Shown: positions 22,861 through 31,460 of the stretch, in pieces
How the letters are laid out: every line of letters begins with the position of its first letter
How positions within the stretch are numbered: position 1 is the stretch's first letter
Source of the DNA: a virus
Virus record (IMG/VR): IMGVR_UViG_3300006641_000075
Location: 1 to 37,546 of that record
Strand: one strand, 5' to 3'
DNA: 37,546 nucleotides
Program-made: the position numbers and the translations under genes
Notes under the pieces: generated by a model
What the model saw: only the letters and a program-made list of their open reading frames with translations
Told to the model about the DNA's origin: nothing
Databases searched by the model: none

Positions 22861-23449
22861 TAACAATACGCAAATCCCCGCTGCGCGTGTCCCCATATGG
22901 GACATGGTGACGAATTATGTCACCCGCGAATGGTATCGATGGTTTTATAATATTTACGCATCAGTGGAGAACGGCCGGCGGTATGCGTCATATTATGACA
23001 CGACGACGCAGACGATACCGGTTATCAATACCGCATACCCGATAACGCTCAACAGCGTGGCGTCCAAAATTAATGACGGCCCGATGCAATACGGCGTCTA
23101 TATTGGGACGCCTACGTCGCGGGTGTATGTAGACATCGCCGCCAACTATAATATCCAGTTCTCGCTCCAGCTTTACAGCACCAGCGCGTCAACAAAGAAT
23201 GTCAGCATCTGGCTCCGCGTAAACGGCGTAGATGTGCCTGATTCGGCGACGATAATAACCACAAGCGGAGCCAGCGCTGGGACTGTCGCGGCATGGAATT
23301 TTGTGGTAAATCTCAGCGCAGGCGACTATTTTGAACTGATCTGGTCGGCGGATAGCACTGCGGTCACAATACAATCTTTGGCGGCGTCTTCGCCTAGACC
23401 CGCTGTTCCAGGGGTCATTTTGACCGTCACAAGTCTTGTAGGTGGATAA
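22853..23449 (+). CDS. Putative tail protein with jelly-roll-like domain
   Basis: A 198-residue protein. The N-terminus (PIWDMVTNYVTREWYRWFYNIY, residues 14-35) resembles short phage tail-attachment segments. The rest is a beta-rich domain like the TNF/C1q-like jelly rolls of phage tail tips (NYNIQFSLQLYSTSASTKNV, FVVNLSAGDYFELIWSADSTAV). Overlaps the previous gene by 8 nt and abuts the fibre gene. Confidence 0.7.
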   Translation: MPDNNTQIPAARVPIWDMVTNYVTREWYRWFYNIYASVENGRRYASYYDTTTQTIPVINTAYPITLNSVASKINDGPMQYGVYIGTPTSRVYVDIAANYNIQFSLQLYSTSASTKNVSIWLRVNGVDVPDSATIITTSGASAGTVAAWNFVVNLSAGDYFELIWSADSTAVTIQSLAASSPRPAVPGVILTVTSLVGG

Positions 23450-25066
23450 ATGGCCGTTATTACTCCGTCCGCTAAAACGCAGTTCATCGGCGCAAACGGC
23501 GAGCCTCTTGTTGGGGGTAAACTTTACACCTACGCCGCCGGCACGACCACGCCGTCGCCGACCTACACGGACAATACCGGCTCGACGCCTAACGCCAATC
23601 CGGTCATTCTGGACGCTCGCGGCGAGGCCGATGTATGGCTTGGTGAGTCTACCTACAAGTTCAAACTGACTGACGCCAACGACGTTGAGATTTGGACGGT
23701 TGATTATATCTCCGCGCCGACGACCGCGCTGTCGCCGGTTCTGACTGGCAACGTCACTATTTCTTCTGACTCATCTGGCCCGGCGCTTAAGATCACGCAG
23801 ACTGGCACCGGCTACGTCATGCGCGTGCAAGATAGCGTGGACCCTGACTCGACGCCTTTTGTCATCAACTCATCCGGCTATGTGGGTCTTGGCACGACTG
23901 CGCCGGCTGAAGCGCTGGACATTGACAACAGCGGCAAACTTCAGTTCTCCTCCGCAGGCACTGCGCTAACGATCATCTCTGCGGACGCGACTAACTCAAC
24001 GATTGACGTTAAAGACGACCGCAATCTGGTCATCAAGGCTAACGCCGCAACGATCTTGACCGCAAATGACGCAGACGTTACGTCAACGGTTCCGGTTGTG
24101 CTGCCGGGCAACCCTTCCAGCAGTTTGCAGGCCGCGCCGAAGCAATATGTCGACACCAGCGCGACGACGACACTGACAACGGCTGCGCCGCCCGGCGCTA
24201 TCACGGCTTTTGCAGCCTCGTCGCCGCCAACCGGCTGGCTGACCTGCGACGGCACCGCCGTCTCGCGCACAAGCTACGCGGCTCTTTTTGCCGTAATTGG
24301 CACCACCTGGGGCATTGGCGACGGCTCAACGACGTTCAACCTGCCTGATCTGCGCGGGCAATTTTTGCGCGGGTTTGACAGCCGAGCGACGGCGACCAGT
24401 AAAGATACGACGCTCATCAGCGGCATTACCACAAACGGTTCCGCAACCGTCTCGGGCATCAATAACACGACGTATCTTTACGCCGGCATGCCGATCAGCG
24501 GCACGGGCATCTCGGCGGGGACGACTATCTCGTCGGTGTCCACCAATTCTATCGTCTTGTCCGCAAACGCCACGGCTTCTTCGCCGACGCTCGGCACGGG
24601 CGCGACGACAAACACCAGCCGCACCGTCACTGTGTCCAGCACCAGCACCTTGTCTGTCGGGCAGGCGATCAGCGGCACGGGCATTCCGACGGGCGCGTAT
24701 ATCACGTCGATCTTCAACAGCACGACGATCATTATCTCGTCGGCTGCGACGGCGACGAATACCGGCCTGACGTTCTCGTTTGGCACGGCGCTCACCGTTG
24801 GCCGCACCTTCGCCAGCGCGCAGGACGACGCTTACGAGACGCACGATCACGGCGTCACTGACGCCGGGCATCTTCATACAGATGGCATTGTGTCTATAAC
24901 CAGCACGGTAGGCGTCCAAGCTGGCGCAAGTTATTCGCTGCCCGCTACTTTTGGCGCAGGCAATACGGGGACATCAACAACCGGCGTCACCGTTAATAAT
25001 TCATACACGGGCAACAGCGAAACCCGTCCGAAGAACTACGCCATCCTTTACATTATCAAGACTTGA
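23450..25066 (+). CDS. Tail fibre with collar domain
   Basis: A 538-residue receptor-binding-type fibre. Residues 1-90 are a virion-attachment domain widespread in podovirus fibres (GANGEPLVGGKLYTYAAG, NPVILDARGEADVWLGE). Residues about 249-310 are a phage tail collar domain (GWLTCDGTAVSRTSYAALFAV, FNLPDLRGQFLRGFD), and the C-terminus ETRPKNYAILYIIKT completes it. Two tandem Ser/Thr modules (residues about 321-445) are inserted inside the collar region. The fibre presumably sets host range. Confidence 0.88.
   Translation: MAVITPSAKTQFIGANGEPLVGGKLYTYAAGTTTPSPTYTDNTGSTPNANPVILDARGEADVWLGESTYKFKLTDANDVEIWTVDYISAPTTALSPVLTGNVTISSDSSGPALKITQTGTGYVMRVQDSVDPDSTPFVINSSGYVGLGTTAPAEALDIDNSGKLQFSSAGTALTIISADATNSTIDVKDDRNLVIKANAATILTANDADVTSTVPVVLPGNPSSSLQAAPKQYVDTSATTTLTTAAPPGAITAFAASSPPTGWLTCDGTAVSRTSYAALFAVIGTTWGIGDGSTTFNLPDLRGQFLRGFDSRATATSKDTTLISGITTNGSATVSGINNTTYLYAGMPISGTGISAGTTISSVSTNSIVLSANATASSPTLGTGATTNTSRTVTVSSTSTLSVGQAISGTGIPTGAYITSIFNSTTIIISSAATATNTGLTFSFGTALTVGRTFASAQDDAYETHDHGVTDAGHLHTDGIVSITSTVGVQAGASYSLPATFGAGNTGTSTTGVTVNNSYTGNSETRPKNYAILYIIKT
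24410..24784 (+). repeat. Tandem Ser/Thr-rich module inside the tail fibre
   Basis: Two copies of about 60 residues, each with a pattern G-x-x-I-SGTGI-x-x-G-x-x-I-x-S, then a Ser/Thr strand and S-A-N-A-T or similar. The nucleotide string cgatcagcggcacgggcat is identical in both copies. A third, diverged copy lies in the gp10-like gene at about 21589-21792. Probable Ig-like or beta-sandwich modules. Confidence 0.75.
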
Positions 25067-25075
25067 GGCCGCGAC

Positions 25076-26101
25076 ATGGACCCCTTCACACTAGCCCTTA
25101 TCGGAGGCGGATCGTCGCTCATAAGCGGTGGTCTTGGCTTCCTCGGCTCACAGGCCGCCGGCAAGGCGCAGGAAAAGGCCGCGCAGACTTCCGGCATGTA
25201 TGGCCTGATCGCGCAGCAGCAGGCGTTGGCGCAGGCCCGAGAGATGGCCGAAAAAGGCGCGGCGGCGGCTGGCCAGTATTACGGCAAGGGCCGCGAGGAC
25301 TTGCTTGCCCAAGCGGGGCTTGGCGAGGCGGCGGGGCGTGAGTTCTATGGCCGCGGCGTTGGCTACCAAGAGCCCTACATGGGCGCAGGCGCAGGTGCGA
25401 CAAACCAGCTTGCCGGTCTGTTTGGCCAGGGTGGCGCATACACCCGTCAGCCAACGCTTGAAGAACTCCAGATGGACCCCGGTTACGCCTTTCGGTTCTC
25501 GGAGGGCCAGAGGGCGTTGAATGCGGGTCTGGGGTCTTCCGGTATGCGGGGTTCTGGCGCGGCGCTGAAGGCTGCCACCCGCTATGGGCAGGAAGCCGGC
25601 AGTCAAGAATATCAGAGCGCCTACAACCGCTTCATGGCGAACCGCGCGGCAGCGACGCAGGGGCTTCAGAATCTGGCCGGCGTCGGCGCGGGCGCGGCCG
25701 GGACGGCCTCGGGGTTGGCGGGCCAGTTTGGCACGAATCTCATGGCGCAACGGTTCGGCGCGGGCAGTAACCTCGGCACGCTGGCGGGCAACGCGGGCGC
25801 GACGACGGCTGGCGCTTATACGGGCGTTGCGCCCACGCTGGCCAATACTGCGGCCATGAACCCGATGGGCCAAGCTGTCGAGAACATGGGCCAGGCGCGG
25901 GCGTCCAGCTACATGGGTGGCGCGTCTGCGCTGTCGGGCGCGCTCGGCGGCATCGGCCAGAACGCAATGCTCTACAGCATGATGAACCGATTCGCGCCGC
26001 AAAGCGCGGCCAGCGGCGCGGGCTATATGTATGGCGCGCCGTCCGCGTCTACTTTTAGTTCTGGGTTTACGCCTGGGTTTATGGGCGCGCCGACGCTTTG
26101 A
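25076..26101 (+). CDS. Putative DNA ejection / internal virion protein 1
   Basis: A 341-residue Gly/Ala/Gln-rich protein starting MDPFTLALIGGGSSLISGGLG with a hydrophobic N-terminal glycine-rich segment, then helical repeats rich in Ala and Gln. The SSGMRGSGAALKAATRYGQEA and YQSAYNRFMANRAAATQGLQ segments are typical of phage internal proteins ejected with the DNA. First of three such genes in a row after the tail fibre. Confidence 0.75.
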   Translation: MDPFTLALIGGGSSLISGGLGFLGSQAAGKAQEKAAQTSGMYGLIAQQQALAQAREMAEKGAAAAGQYYGKGREDLLAQAGLGEAAGREFYGRGVGYQEPYMGAGAGATNQLAGLFGQGGAYTRQPTLEELQMDPGYAFRFSEGQRALNAGLGSSGMRGSGAALKAATRYGQEAGSQEYQSAYNRFMANRAAATQGLQNLAGVGAGAAGTASGLAGQFGTNLMAQRFGAGSNLGTLAGNAGATTAGAYTGVAPTLANTAAMNPMGQAVENMGQARASSYMGGASALSGALGGIGQNAMLYSMMNRFAPQSAASGAGYMYGAPSASTFSSGFTPGFMGAPTL

Positions 26102-26116
26102 GATGAGGATTAGCTA

Positions 26117-27583
26117 ATGCCCGTTCGCTACGACATCGCCGCCGGAGTTCCGCAGCAGCAGGGCGGGTTAGACCCGCTGAACGCTTTTGCCACCATGCAG
26201 GCGATGAGCTATCGCCAGCAGCAGAACGCGCTCGCGCAAATGCAGATGCAGGAATATCAGCGCAAATTGCAGGCTGAGCAGGCATTGCGCGGGATGGCGG
26301 CGGGGCAAAGTTTTAATATCGCTGATCCGGGGCTGGTCGGGCGCACGTTTGCGATTGACCCTGACGAAGCCATTAAGATCGCCAATCTTCAGCGGCAGCT
26401 TGAGGCGCTACAAGCCTCAACAGAAGCGCAGAAAGCGACGGCAGGATACCATACGGGCATGTTGGGGCTTGCGCAGGCCAAGCTCCCAATGGAGCAGCAA
26501 AAGCTTGAGCAGGAAGCGCTTAAGGAACGACGGCTTGCCGAATCGGCAAAGATTTCCGGCGAGAAGACGGCGCTTGAACGCGACGCTGAGATGCTGAAGA
26601 ACGCCGAAAATCAAGCGGCCAAAGTCTATAACGCAAATGGCAAGGGCTACGACACGTTCTATGCCGGTCTGCCTGACCCGCTCAAAGCGATCCTGCCACC
26701 GCAGTATGATGCGGACATGCTGGACAAATTTACGACGCAAATGGCGACAGTGCAGGAGAACCTTAAGCGCCGGAACGAGTTCGAGTTTGTTGACCGGATC
26801 AATCCACAGACCGGGCTAAAAGAAAAGGTCGCTATCCCTAAATACGCGCCCGAGAAAGGCGGTAAGGCTGTCCCCGGAACCGCCGGCGAAGTGCAGGACA
26901 AGTTTGGCTTTATGCCCGGCCCGTCGCCTGAGTTCATTACGCGCACTGACCCGCGCCGCGGCACGGCTGAACTTGTCACGCCGCGCCAGCCGGGCGCTAA
27001 CGTCATGGCCGCGCCGGCCGCGCCAGCCAACGCTATGGTTGAGCCCTCGGCGGCTCCGGCTCCGGCTCCGGCTCCGGCTGCGCCGGGGCGGCTAATTCCA
27101 TCCGAAATTCGCCCAACGGCGGAAGCACCGGTTGGTAGCGAAGCGTATAACAATAAACGGTTTGCTACAGAAGTTCTTGATGTCGCAGGCTTCAACGCCG
27201 AAACCGGTGAAGATGAAGTTAGCAATCTTATCCGCGGATCAACCAGCGGTGGTATGGAAGCCGGGGGCGCAAGTTTCCGTGGGTTTTTTGGTAATGCGTC
27301 GCCGGGAATGCGTAATATCGCACGACTTGAGACTATCAAAAGCGATCTTGTTTTGAAAAAACTGAAGGGTAAACTCGGGCAGGGTATTTCCGAAGGCGAC
27401 CGTCAGTTTATCGAAAAATCAATCGGCGAAATTGCTAACCCAAACATTCCCGCAGACCAACGTCTTGCCGCATGGAATCAAGTTAAAAGCCTGATGGTCA
27501 AATACGCAAACACTGGGCAACCCGCCGCGGCGGCTGCCGGTGCGCCGGCCAACCGACCCTCTCTCGATGAGATTTTCAAGTAA
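26117..27583 (+). CDS. Putative DNA ejection / internal virion protein 2
   Basis: A 488-residue protein. The N-terminal half is helical and Gln-rich (AMSYRQQQNALAQMQMQEYQ and onward) with coiled-coil character. A Pro/Ala linker (PAPAPAPAAPG, about residues 312-322) joins a C-terminal domain (TEVLDVAGFNAETGEDEVSN, ending MVKYANTGQPAA). Composition and position fit an ejection protein. Its stop overlaps the next ATG (TAATG). Confidence 0.7.
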   Translation: MPVRYDIAAGVPQQQGGLDPLNAFATMQAMSYRQQQNALAQMQMQEYQRKLQAEQALRGMAAGQSFNIADPGLVGRTFAIDPDEAIKIANLQRQLEALQASTEAQKATAGYHTGMLGLAQAKLPMEQQKLEQEALKERRLAESAKISGEKTALERDAEMLKNAENQAAKVYNANGKGYDTFYAGLPDPLKAILPPQYDADMLDKFTTQMATVQENLKRRNEFEFVDRINPQTGLKEKVAIPKYAPEKGGKAVPGTAGEVQDKFGFMPGPSPEFITRTDPRRGTAELVTPRQPGANVMAAPAAPANAMVEPSAAPAPAPAPAAPGRLIPSEIRPTAEAPVGSEAYNNKRFATEVLDVAGFNAETGEDEVSNLIRGSTSGGMEAGGASFRGFFGNASPGMRNIARLETIKSDLVLKKLKGKLGQGISEGDRQFIEKSIGEIANPNIPADQRLAAWNQVKSLMVKYANTGQPAAAAAGAPANRPSLDEIFK

Positions 27584-29502
27584 TGAAAGCCAAGATCGAA
27601 ACCGCGCGGAAGGCTGGATATTCTGACGAAGAGATTCGGCAGTTCTTGCTTTCGCAGCCCGCCACGGCAAAGGCTCGCGAAGCTGGATATTCTGACTCCG
27701 AGATCATGGCGCATTTCGGTCTGACCCCCGCAGAGGCGTTACCAGGACCGCGAGAGATTGAGACGCTGCCCGAACAGGCGGCGGGGTTTGTCGGGTCGAT
27801 GATCGGCAATATACCCGAAAGCACGCTAAAGTTTGCCCAAGGCGTCTATGAAACTGCGGCGCATCCTATCCAGACTGCCGAAGCTCTTGGCGCGGCGGCT
27901 CTTAGCCCTGTTCAGACCGCTAAGTCTTTAGCCGGGTACGCTGTCGAGCGCTACGGTTCTCCGGCAAAGGCGCTGGAGACGCTGCGCACGGACCCGGTTG
28001 GTTTGCTGGCGGACATTTCTACCGTTGCGGGCGGCGCGGGCGCGGCGCTTCGCCGGCCGGGCCTACGGCAGATTTCACAGGCTATATCTCCCGCTAACGC
28101 GATGGCCGCCGTTGCGCAGGCTCCGTTCGCGGTCGCTGCGCCGGCGTATGAGTTTGCGCGGAACGCCATGGCCCCTCGTTACGCCACCTATCTTGAGGCG
28201 GTCGAAGGCCGCGGGCCGGAGATCGTCCAAGCGCTCCGTAGCCCGGCCGCGGAACTTGTGCCCGGCTCCCTGCCGACGGCTGCGCAGGCCGCGGTCCCGG
28301 TCGGCTCCGCGCGGTTTGCGCAGCTTGGCGCGAGCGCGGCCGAGGTGCTGCCCACTGAATTTATGGAGCGCGCCAAGGAACAGGCCGCCGCGCGGTTGGC
28401 TCAGATACGAACCGTTGGCGGCACGGAAGCCGGTCTTGAGGCGGCTAAAACGGCGCGCGCTAAAGAGGCGGGTAAGCTCTACAAGGCGGCCGAAGCTGGA
28501 CCGCCAGTTACTGAAGCGCCGGAATTTACCGAACTGTTGTCGCGGCCGTCTATGGACAAGGCGCTATCCCGCGCGGCGGAACTGTCTGCCGAGCGCGGTC
28601 AGACGTTCCAGATCGGCAAGACCGCGCCCGAACAGACTGTTGCGTCTCCTATTCTTGGGCCGTCTGGCGAACCGTTGACAACGACGATTCCGGCTACACA
28701 AGCAAAATATCCTGTTGCCAGCCTGCATAACCTTAAACTGGCGATGGATGACCTCATTCGTAACCCGGAGCGTTTTGGAATCGGCGCGTCTGAAGCCGCT
28801 GCTATAGCCAAAACGCGCGGCGAATTTCTCGGGTTTTTGAAACAAAAGTCGCCGCTGTATGAAGCAGCGCGCGGCGAGTTTGCCAAGCGTTCGGGGCCAA
28901 TTAACCGTATGGAAATTGGCCAGTATCTTGAGTCTAAACTGTTGTCGCCGCTGGCCGAAGACGCGCCGCAACGCGCGGGCGTCTTCTCTACCGCGGTCGA
29001 ACAAGCGCCGACTACGATCAAACGGTCGCTTGAGGGCGCACCGCGGTATGAGAAACTGTCCGACGTGCTGACGCCTGACGAGGTGCGTAAGGTAGACGCT
29101 ATTCGCGCCGATTTGGCGCGCGAGGCGGAAGCCAGCCGTATGGCCCGCGCGGCGGCGACTGCCGGCCCCGAGGCCGGTCGTGCCGTGCAGCTTCCGCGGG
29201 CTAATCTTATGGACCGCGTTTTCAACGTGGCGAATAAGGTCATAAGCTCTCTGGAGCGTAAGATCGACCGCCGGCTCGCCATCCAGATCGCAACCGAGAT
29301 GCTGGACCCGCAACAGGCCGCGCAAGTGATTGAAGACGCTGTTGCTTACGCGGAGAAGAGCAAGGCGACTGGCACAAAGATACGCGAAAAAGGCCGCGAG
29401 GTGCGGGCAGACATCCGCAAATATTCACCTGAAATCTCGGCCGCCGTCACCGTTCAGAATGCGTTGGGGGGCGGCGAAAACAGAAACGCGATGGCCCGAT
29501 GA
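27583..29502 (+). CDS. Putative DNA ejection / internal virion protein 3
   Basis: A 639-residue Ala-rich helical protein, the largest of the three putative ejection proteins. Its N-terminus carries two tandem copies of an A-R-x-A-G-Y-S-D-x-E-I motif (residues about 8-18 and 28-38) like short repeats at the start of other phage internal proteins. The rest is long helices with few aromatic residues. Overlaps the endolysin start by 4 nt (ATGA). No catalytic domain seen. Confidence 0.7.
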   Translation: MKAKIETARKAGYSDEEIRQFLLSQPATAKAREAGYSDSEIMAHFGLTPAEALPGPREIETLPEQAAGFVGSMIGNIPESTLKFAQGVYETAAHPIQTAEALGAAALSPVQTAKSLAGYAVERYGSPAKALETLRTDPVGLLADISTVAGGAGAALRRPGLRQISQAISPANAMAAVAQAPFAVAAPAYEFARNAMAPRYATYLEAVEGRGPEIVQALRSPAAELVPGSLPTAAQAAVPVGSARFAQLGASAAEVLPTEFMERAKEQAAARLAQIRTVGGTEAGLEAAKTARAKEAGKLYKAAEAGPPVTEAPEFTELLSRPSMDKALSRAAELSAERGQTFQIGKTAPEQTVASPILGPSGEPLTTTIPATQAKYPVASLHNLKLAMDDLIRNPERFGIGASEAAAIAKTRGEFLGFLKQKSPLYEAARGEFAKRSGPINRMEIGQYLESKLLSPLAEDAPQRAGVFSTAVEQAPTTIKRSLEGAPRYEKLSDVLTPDEVRKVDAIRADLAREAEASRMARAAATAGPEAGRAVQLPRANLMDRVFNVANKVISSLERKIDRRLAIQIATEMLDPQQAAQVIEDAVAYAEKSKATGTKIREKGREVRADIRKYSPEISAAVTVQNALGGGENRNAMAR

Positions 29503-29867
29503 CCAAGTTCAACACGACCAGCATCCGCCGCATGAGCGGCGTTGACCCCCGCCTCGTAGCGGTGATGAAGGCGGCGCGGGAGACGATCCCGTTCGAGATC
29601 ACGGAGGGGCTCCGCACTCGCGAGCGCCAGCGCTACCTTGTCAGCACGGGCAAGAGCCGCACGATGAACTCATACCATCTGCGCGGCAAGGCCGTAGACG
29701 TGGTGGCTACGCCAGGCGGCAAGGTTTCGTGGAATCTGGCCGATTACCGAGCTATCAATGCGGCCGTGCAAAAGGCCGCCAAAGCCGCCGGCGTCACAGT
29801 CACTTGGGGCGGTTCGTGGAAATCCATTGTGGACGGGCCACATTTCCAATTGGAAAACCAGCCATGA
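29499..29867 (+). CDS. M15-type peptidoglycan endopeptidase endolysin
   Basis: A 122-residue single-domain enzyme of the VanY/CwlK-like M15 family, cutting the peptide stem of peptidoglycan at lysis. Zinc ligands and catalytic residues are visible: SYHLRGKAVDVV gives H60 and D67, and WGGSWKSIVDGPHFQL gives D112 and H115. No signal peptide, so release should depend on a holin. It overlaps both neighbours by 3-4 nt. Confidence 0.92.
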   Translation: MTKFNTTSIRRMSGVDPRLVAVMKAARETIPFEITEGLRTRERQRYLVSTGKSRTMNSYHLRGKAVDVVATPGGKVSWNLADYRAINAAVQKAAKAAGVTVTWGGSWKSIVDGPHFQLENQP

Positions 29868-30112
29868 GCAGCATCAAGATTGTCGGCATTCTCTTCGCCA
29901 GCGTCATTGCGCTGTTCTCGGCGCTGTTCGGCGTCGCCAGCACGATGTCGCTTGGCACGTCTGACCCCAGAGAACGCCGCGACGCCACTGTCTCGGCCTT
30001 CTGGTCGATGCTGACGCTTGCCGTATGCGCCGCTGTTATCGTCTCGCTTGCGGGCTGCTCGACCGTCGCCAAGTGCGTTGTCCTCGACAATACTTCGACC
30101 CCCTGCCGATAG
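29864..30112 (+). CDS. Two-helix membrane protein, holin candidate
   Basis: An 82-residue protein starting at ATG 29864, overlapping the endolysin stop. Two hydrophobic segments: VGILFASVIALFSALFGVAS (residues about 6-25) and WSMLTLAVCAAVIVSLAGC (about 47-65), joined by a charged loop (DPRERRDATVS). The second ends in LAGCS, which resembles a lipobox but is internal. Position right after the endolysin favours a class II holin. Confidence 0.6.
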   Translation: MSSIKIVGILFASVIALFSALFGVASTMSLGTSDPRERRDATVSAFWSMLTLAVCAAVIVSLAGCSTVAKCVVLDNTSTPCR

Positions 30113-30124
30113 GAGAAGCACAAG

Positions 30125-30295
30125 ATGAAGAACTGGATGACGACTGTTCCTGGCGTTCTGGCCCTGCTCGGCGTGCTTTGGAACGCATGGCAGACGAAGA
30201 CGCTCAACTTCGCCGATCTACAGGGCGCGCTCATTGGAATTGGCCTTATAGCGGCCAAGGACTGGAATGTTACCGGCGGCGACAGGCAACAGTGA
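30125..30295 (+). CDS. Small phage protein of 56 residues, possible holin partner
   Basis: ATG 30125 with aggagaag upstream. The product begins MKNWMTTVPGVLALLGVLWN and ends in GLIAAKDWNVTGGDRQQ. The middle is amphipathic or hydrophobic (VLALLGVLW, GALIGIGLIAA), and the AKDxNVTGG ending is frequent in short phage lysis-cassette proteins. Exact role unknown. Overlaps the next ATG by one base. Confidence 0.65.
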   Translation: MKNWMTTVPGVLALLGVLWNAWQTKTLNFADLQGALIGIGLIAAKDWNVTGGDRQQ

Positions 30296-30411
30296 TGATG
30301 CATCCCGATCACTTCGGCATGATCTGCATTATGATCCTTGCAGGTCTGGCGGCGGCGGCCGGGGCGCATTTGGCTAAGCTAGGACTGCACCTATGGTCGC
30401 ATCTCTATTAA
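30295..30411 (+). CDS. 38-residue membrane peptide in the lysis cassette
   Basis: Starts at ATG 30295 (TGATG overlap with the previous stop; a second ATG follows at once). The product has one hydrophobic stretch (MICIMILAGLAAAAGAHLAKLG) and histidines at both ends. No family recognised. Overlaps the spanin gene by 19 nt. Confidence 0.55.
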   Translation: MMHPDHFGMICIMILAGLAAAAGAHLAKLGLHLWSHLY

Positions 30412-30629
30412 GCCTTGTTAGCGGGTTGTTTGCGCTCGCGGGCAAGGTTTTTGAATGGCTTTATGCAAGGCAACTGATCGATGCGGGAAAGACACAACAG
30501 CAACTCAAAGAGTTGTCGGCGCAGGTCAGGGACGCTCGCGTGGCCGTTGCCGCCCGTGAAGCTATTCGCGCTACTCTTGCCACTGATCCTAACAGCGTGT
30601 CAGACGACGACGGATTCCGCCGCGACTAA
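30393..30629 (+). CDS. Inner-membrane spanin (Rz-like)
   Basis: A 78-residue protein with an N-terminal transmembrane segment (ASLLSLVSGLFALAGKVFEWLY) followed by a helical periplasmic part (TQQQLKELSAQVRDARVAVAA) ending in DDDGFRRD, a tail typical of phage i-spanins. With the overlapping lipoprotein gene it would fuse the inner and outer membranes at lysis. Confidence 0.8.
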   Translation: MVASLLSLVSGLFALAGKVFEWLYARQLIDAGKTQQQLKELSAQVRDARVAVAAREAIRATLATDPNSVSDDDGFRRD

Positions 30630-30750
30630 CTCGTTCTGTTCGGCGGCAAGAGCCATCTACTGGTCAAAGCACGACACCAAGCCTACTATTGCTCAGATCA
30701 AGGAACATAATGCGGTCGGCGTTGCGCTGCGCTGTGGATGGGGGAAATAA
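30556..30750 (+). CDS. Outer-membrane spanin lipoprotein (Rz1-like)
   Basis: Read in another frame, with its first 74 nt inside the i-spanin gene, as in Rz/Rz1 pairs. From GTG 30556 the product is a 64-residue lipoprotein: signal segment KLFALLLPLILTA and the lipobox Cys (LTAC) at residue about 15, followed by QTTTDSAATNSFCSAARAIYW. A start further upstream (ATG 30481) is possible but would bury the signal peptide. Confidence 0.78.
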   Translation: MKLFALLLPLILTACQTTTDSAATNSFCSAARAIYWSKHDTKPTIAQIKEHNAVGVALRCGWGK

Positions 30751-31061
30751 TGCCGGACGCTTCAAGAGAGTGCGAGATCATACTGGATCAACTGCGCCAG
30801 ATCAGAGACATGCACATTGAGCATAGCGCGGCGGATAAAGTCGAGATTCAGCATATCAAGTCGTCACTGGCGCGGATCGAAGCAATTGAAGCGGCTATTG
30901 ATGACCTGAAACTGGGCGACGCGCGCCACGCCGGGCAAATTGACGGTGTAAATTGGGCTCTGGCCAAGATCGGCGCTCTTGTTGTGGCGTTGTTCGGGGC
31001 TATTGGTTGGCTGGCCACAGGCGGTCGTTGGGAGTGGGTTAAAGAAAATGTTTTGCGGTGA
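30750..31061 (+). CDS. C-terminal-anchored membrane protein
   Basis: A 103-residue protein from ATG 30750 (TAATG overlap with the o-spanin stop and a G-rich ribosome-binding site). Helical coiled-coil region (ILDQLRQIRDMHIEHSAADK, KSSLARIEAIEAAIDDLKLG) followed by one membrane segment (AKIGALVVALFGAIGWLATGG) near the C-terminus. This layout is like holin-associated or superinfection-exclusion proteins; role unknown. Last late gene. Confidence 0.65.
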   Translation: MPDASRECEIILDQLRQIRDMHIEHSAADKVEIQHIKSSLARIEAIEAAIDDLKLGDARHAGQIDGVNWALAKIGALVVALFGAIGWLATGGRWEWVKENVLR

Positions 31062-31063
31062 CA

Positions 31064-31081
31064 GCGGGGGCTAACCCCCGC
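31064..31081. terminator. Hairpin between convergent operons
   Basis: Perfect 7-bp stem GCGGGGG/CCCCCGC with a CTAA loop, placed between the end of the rightward late operon and the end of the leftward DUF6378 operon. No clear T-run on either side, but its position suits a bidirectional transcription barrier. Confidence 0.55.
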
Positions 31082-31091
31082 CGTTCGCAGA

Positions 31092-31460
31092 TCAAAAAAT
31101 CTCCGCAAGATCGACCAGCTTCTCGGCCATCACCTTCGCGGGCTTACGATCCGCCTTCTTCTTATACTCGATATGTTCCGCGCCAGCCTTCGACGCCATG
31201 TAGTCGTCAGCAAACGTCGCGGCAAACAGTTCGTAGTTCACCGCGTCAATATGGCTATCAAGGTGCGCCGGCGACGCAAAGGCGCGGGCGTTCTTGACGC
31301 AAGCCAGAATGACGGCAATCTCGTATGGATGGAACTCTCGGCCTAGCCGCAGAGACGCAAGATCAGCCGTAAGCTGGAAATTGTTTTCAATTCCGCCGTA
31401 GCCTTCACCCCGCGCGCTAATGATATTGGCGGCTTGGTTAAGCAGTTCATGAGGGTTCAT
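31092..31460 (-). CDS. DUF6378 protein
   Basis: A 122-residue protein with the pattern of DUF6378: GEGYGGIENNFQLTADLASL then EFHPYEIAVILACVKNARAF and SHIDAVNYELFAATFADDYM. The family is common in phages of Alphaproteobacteria. Function unknown; the conserved acidic helices recall nucleotide-pyrophosphatase-like proteins, but I would not assign that. Last gene of the leftward helicase operon, overlapping its upstream neighbour by 14 nt. Confidence 0.8.
   Translation of the reverse strand: MNPHELLNQAANIISARGEGYGGIENNFQLTADLASLRLGREFHPYEIAVILACVKNARAFASPAHLDSHIDAVNYELFAATFADDYMASKAGAEHIEYKKKADRKPAKVMAEKLVDLAEIF

Noticed and set aside
30025-30294. Upstream extension of the 38-residue membrane peptide gene
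   Set aside because: The longer frame overlaps two well-supported genes and has no ribosome-binding site; the coupled start at 30295 is more likely.
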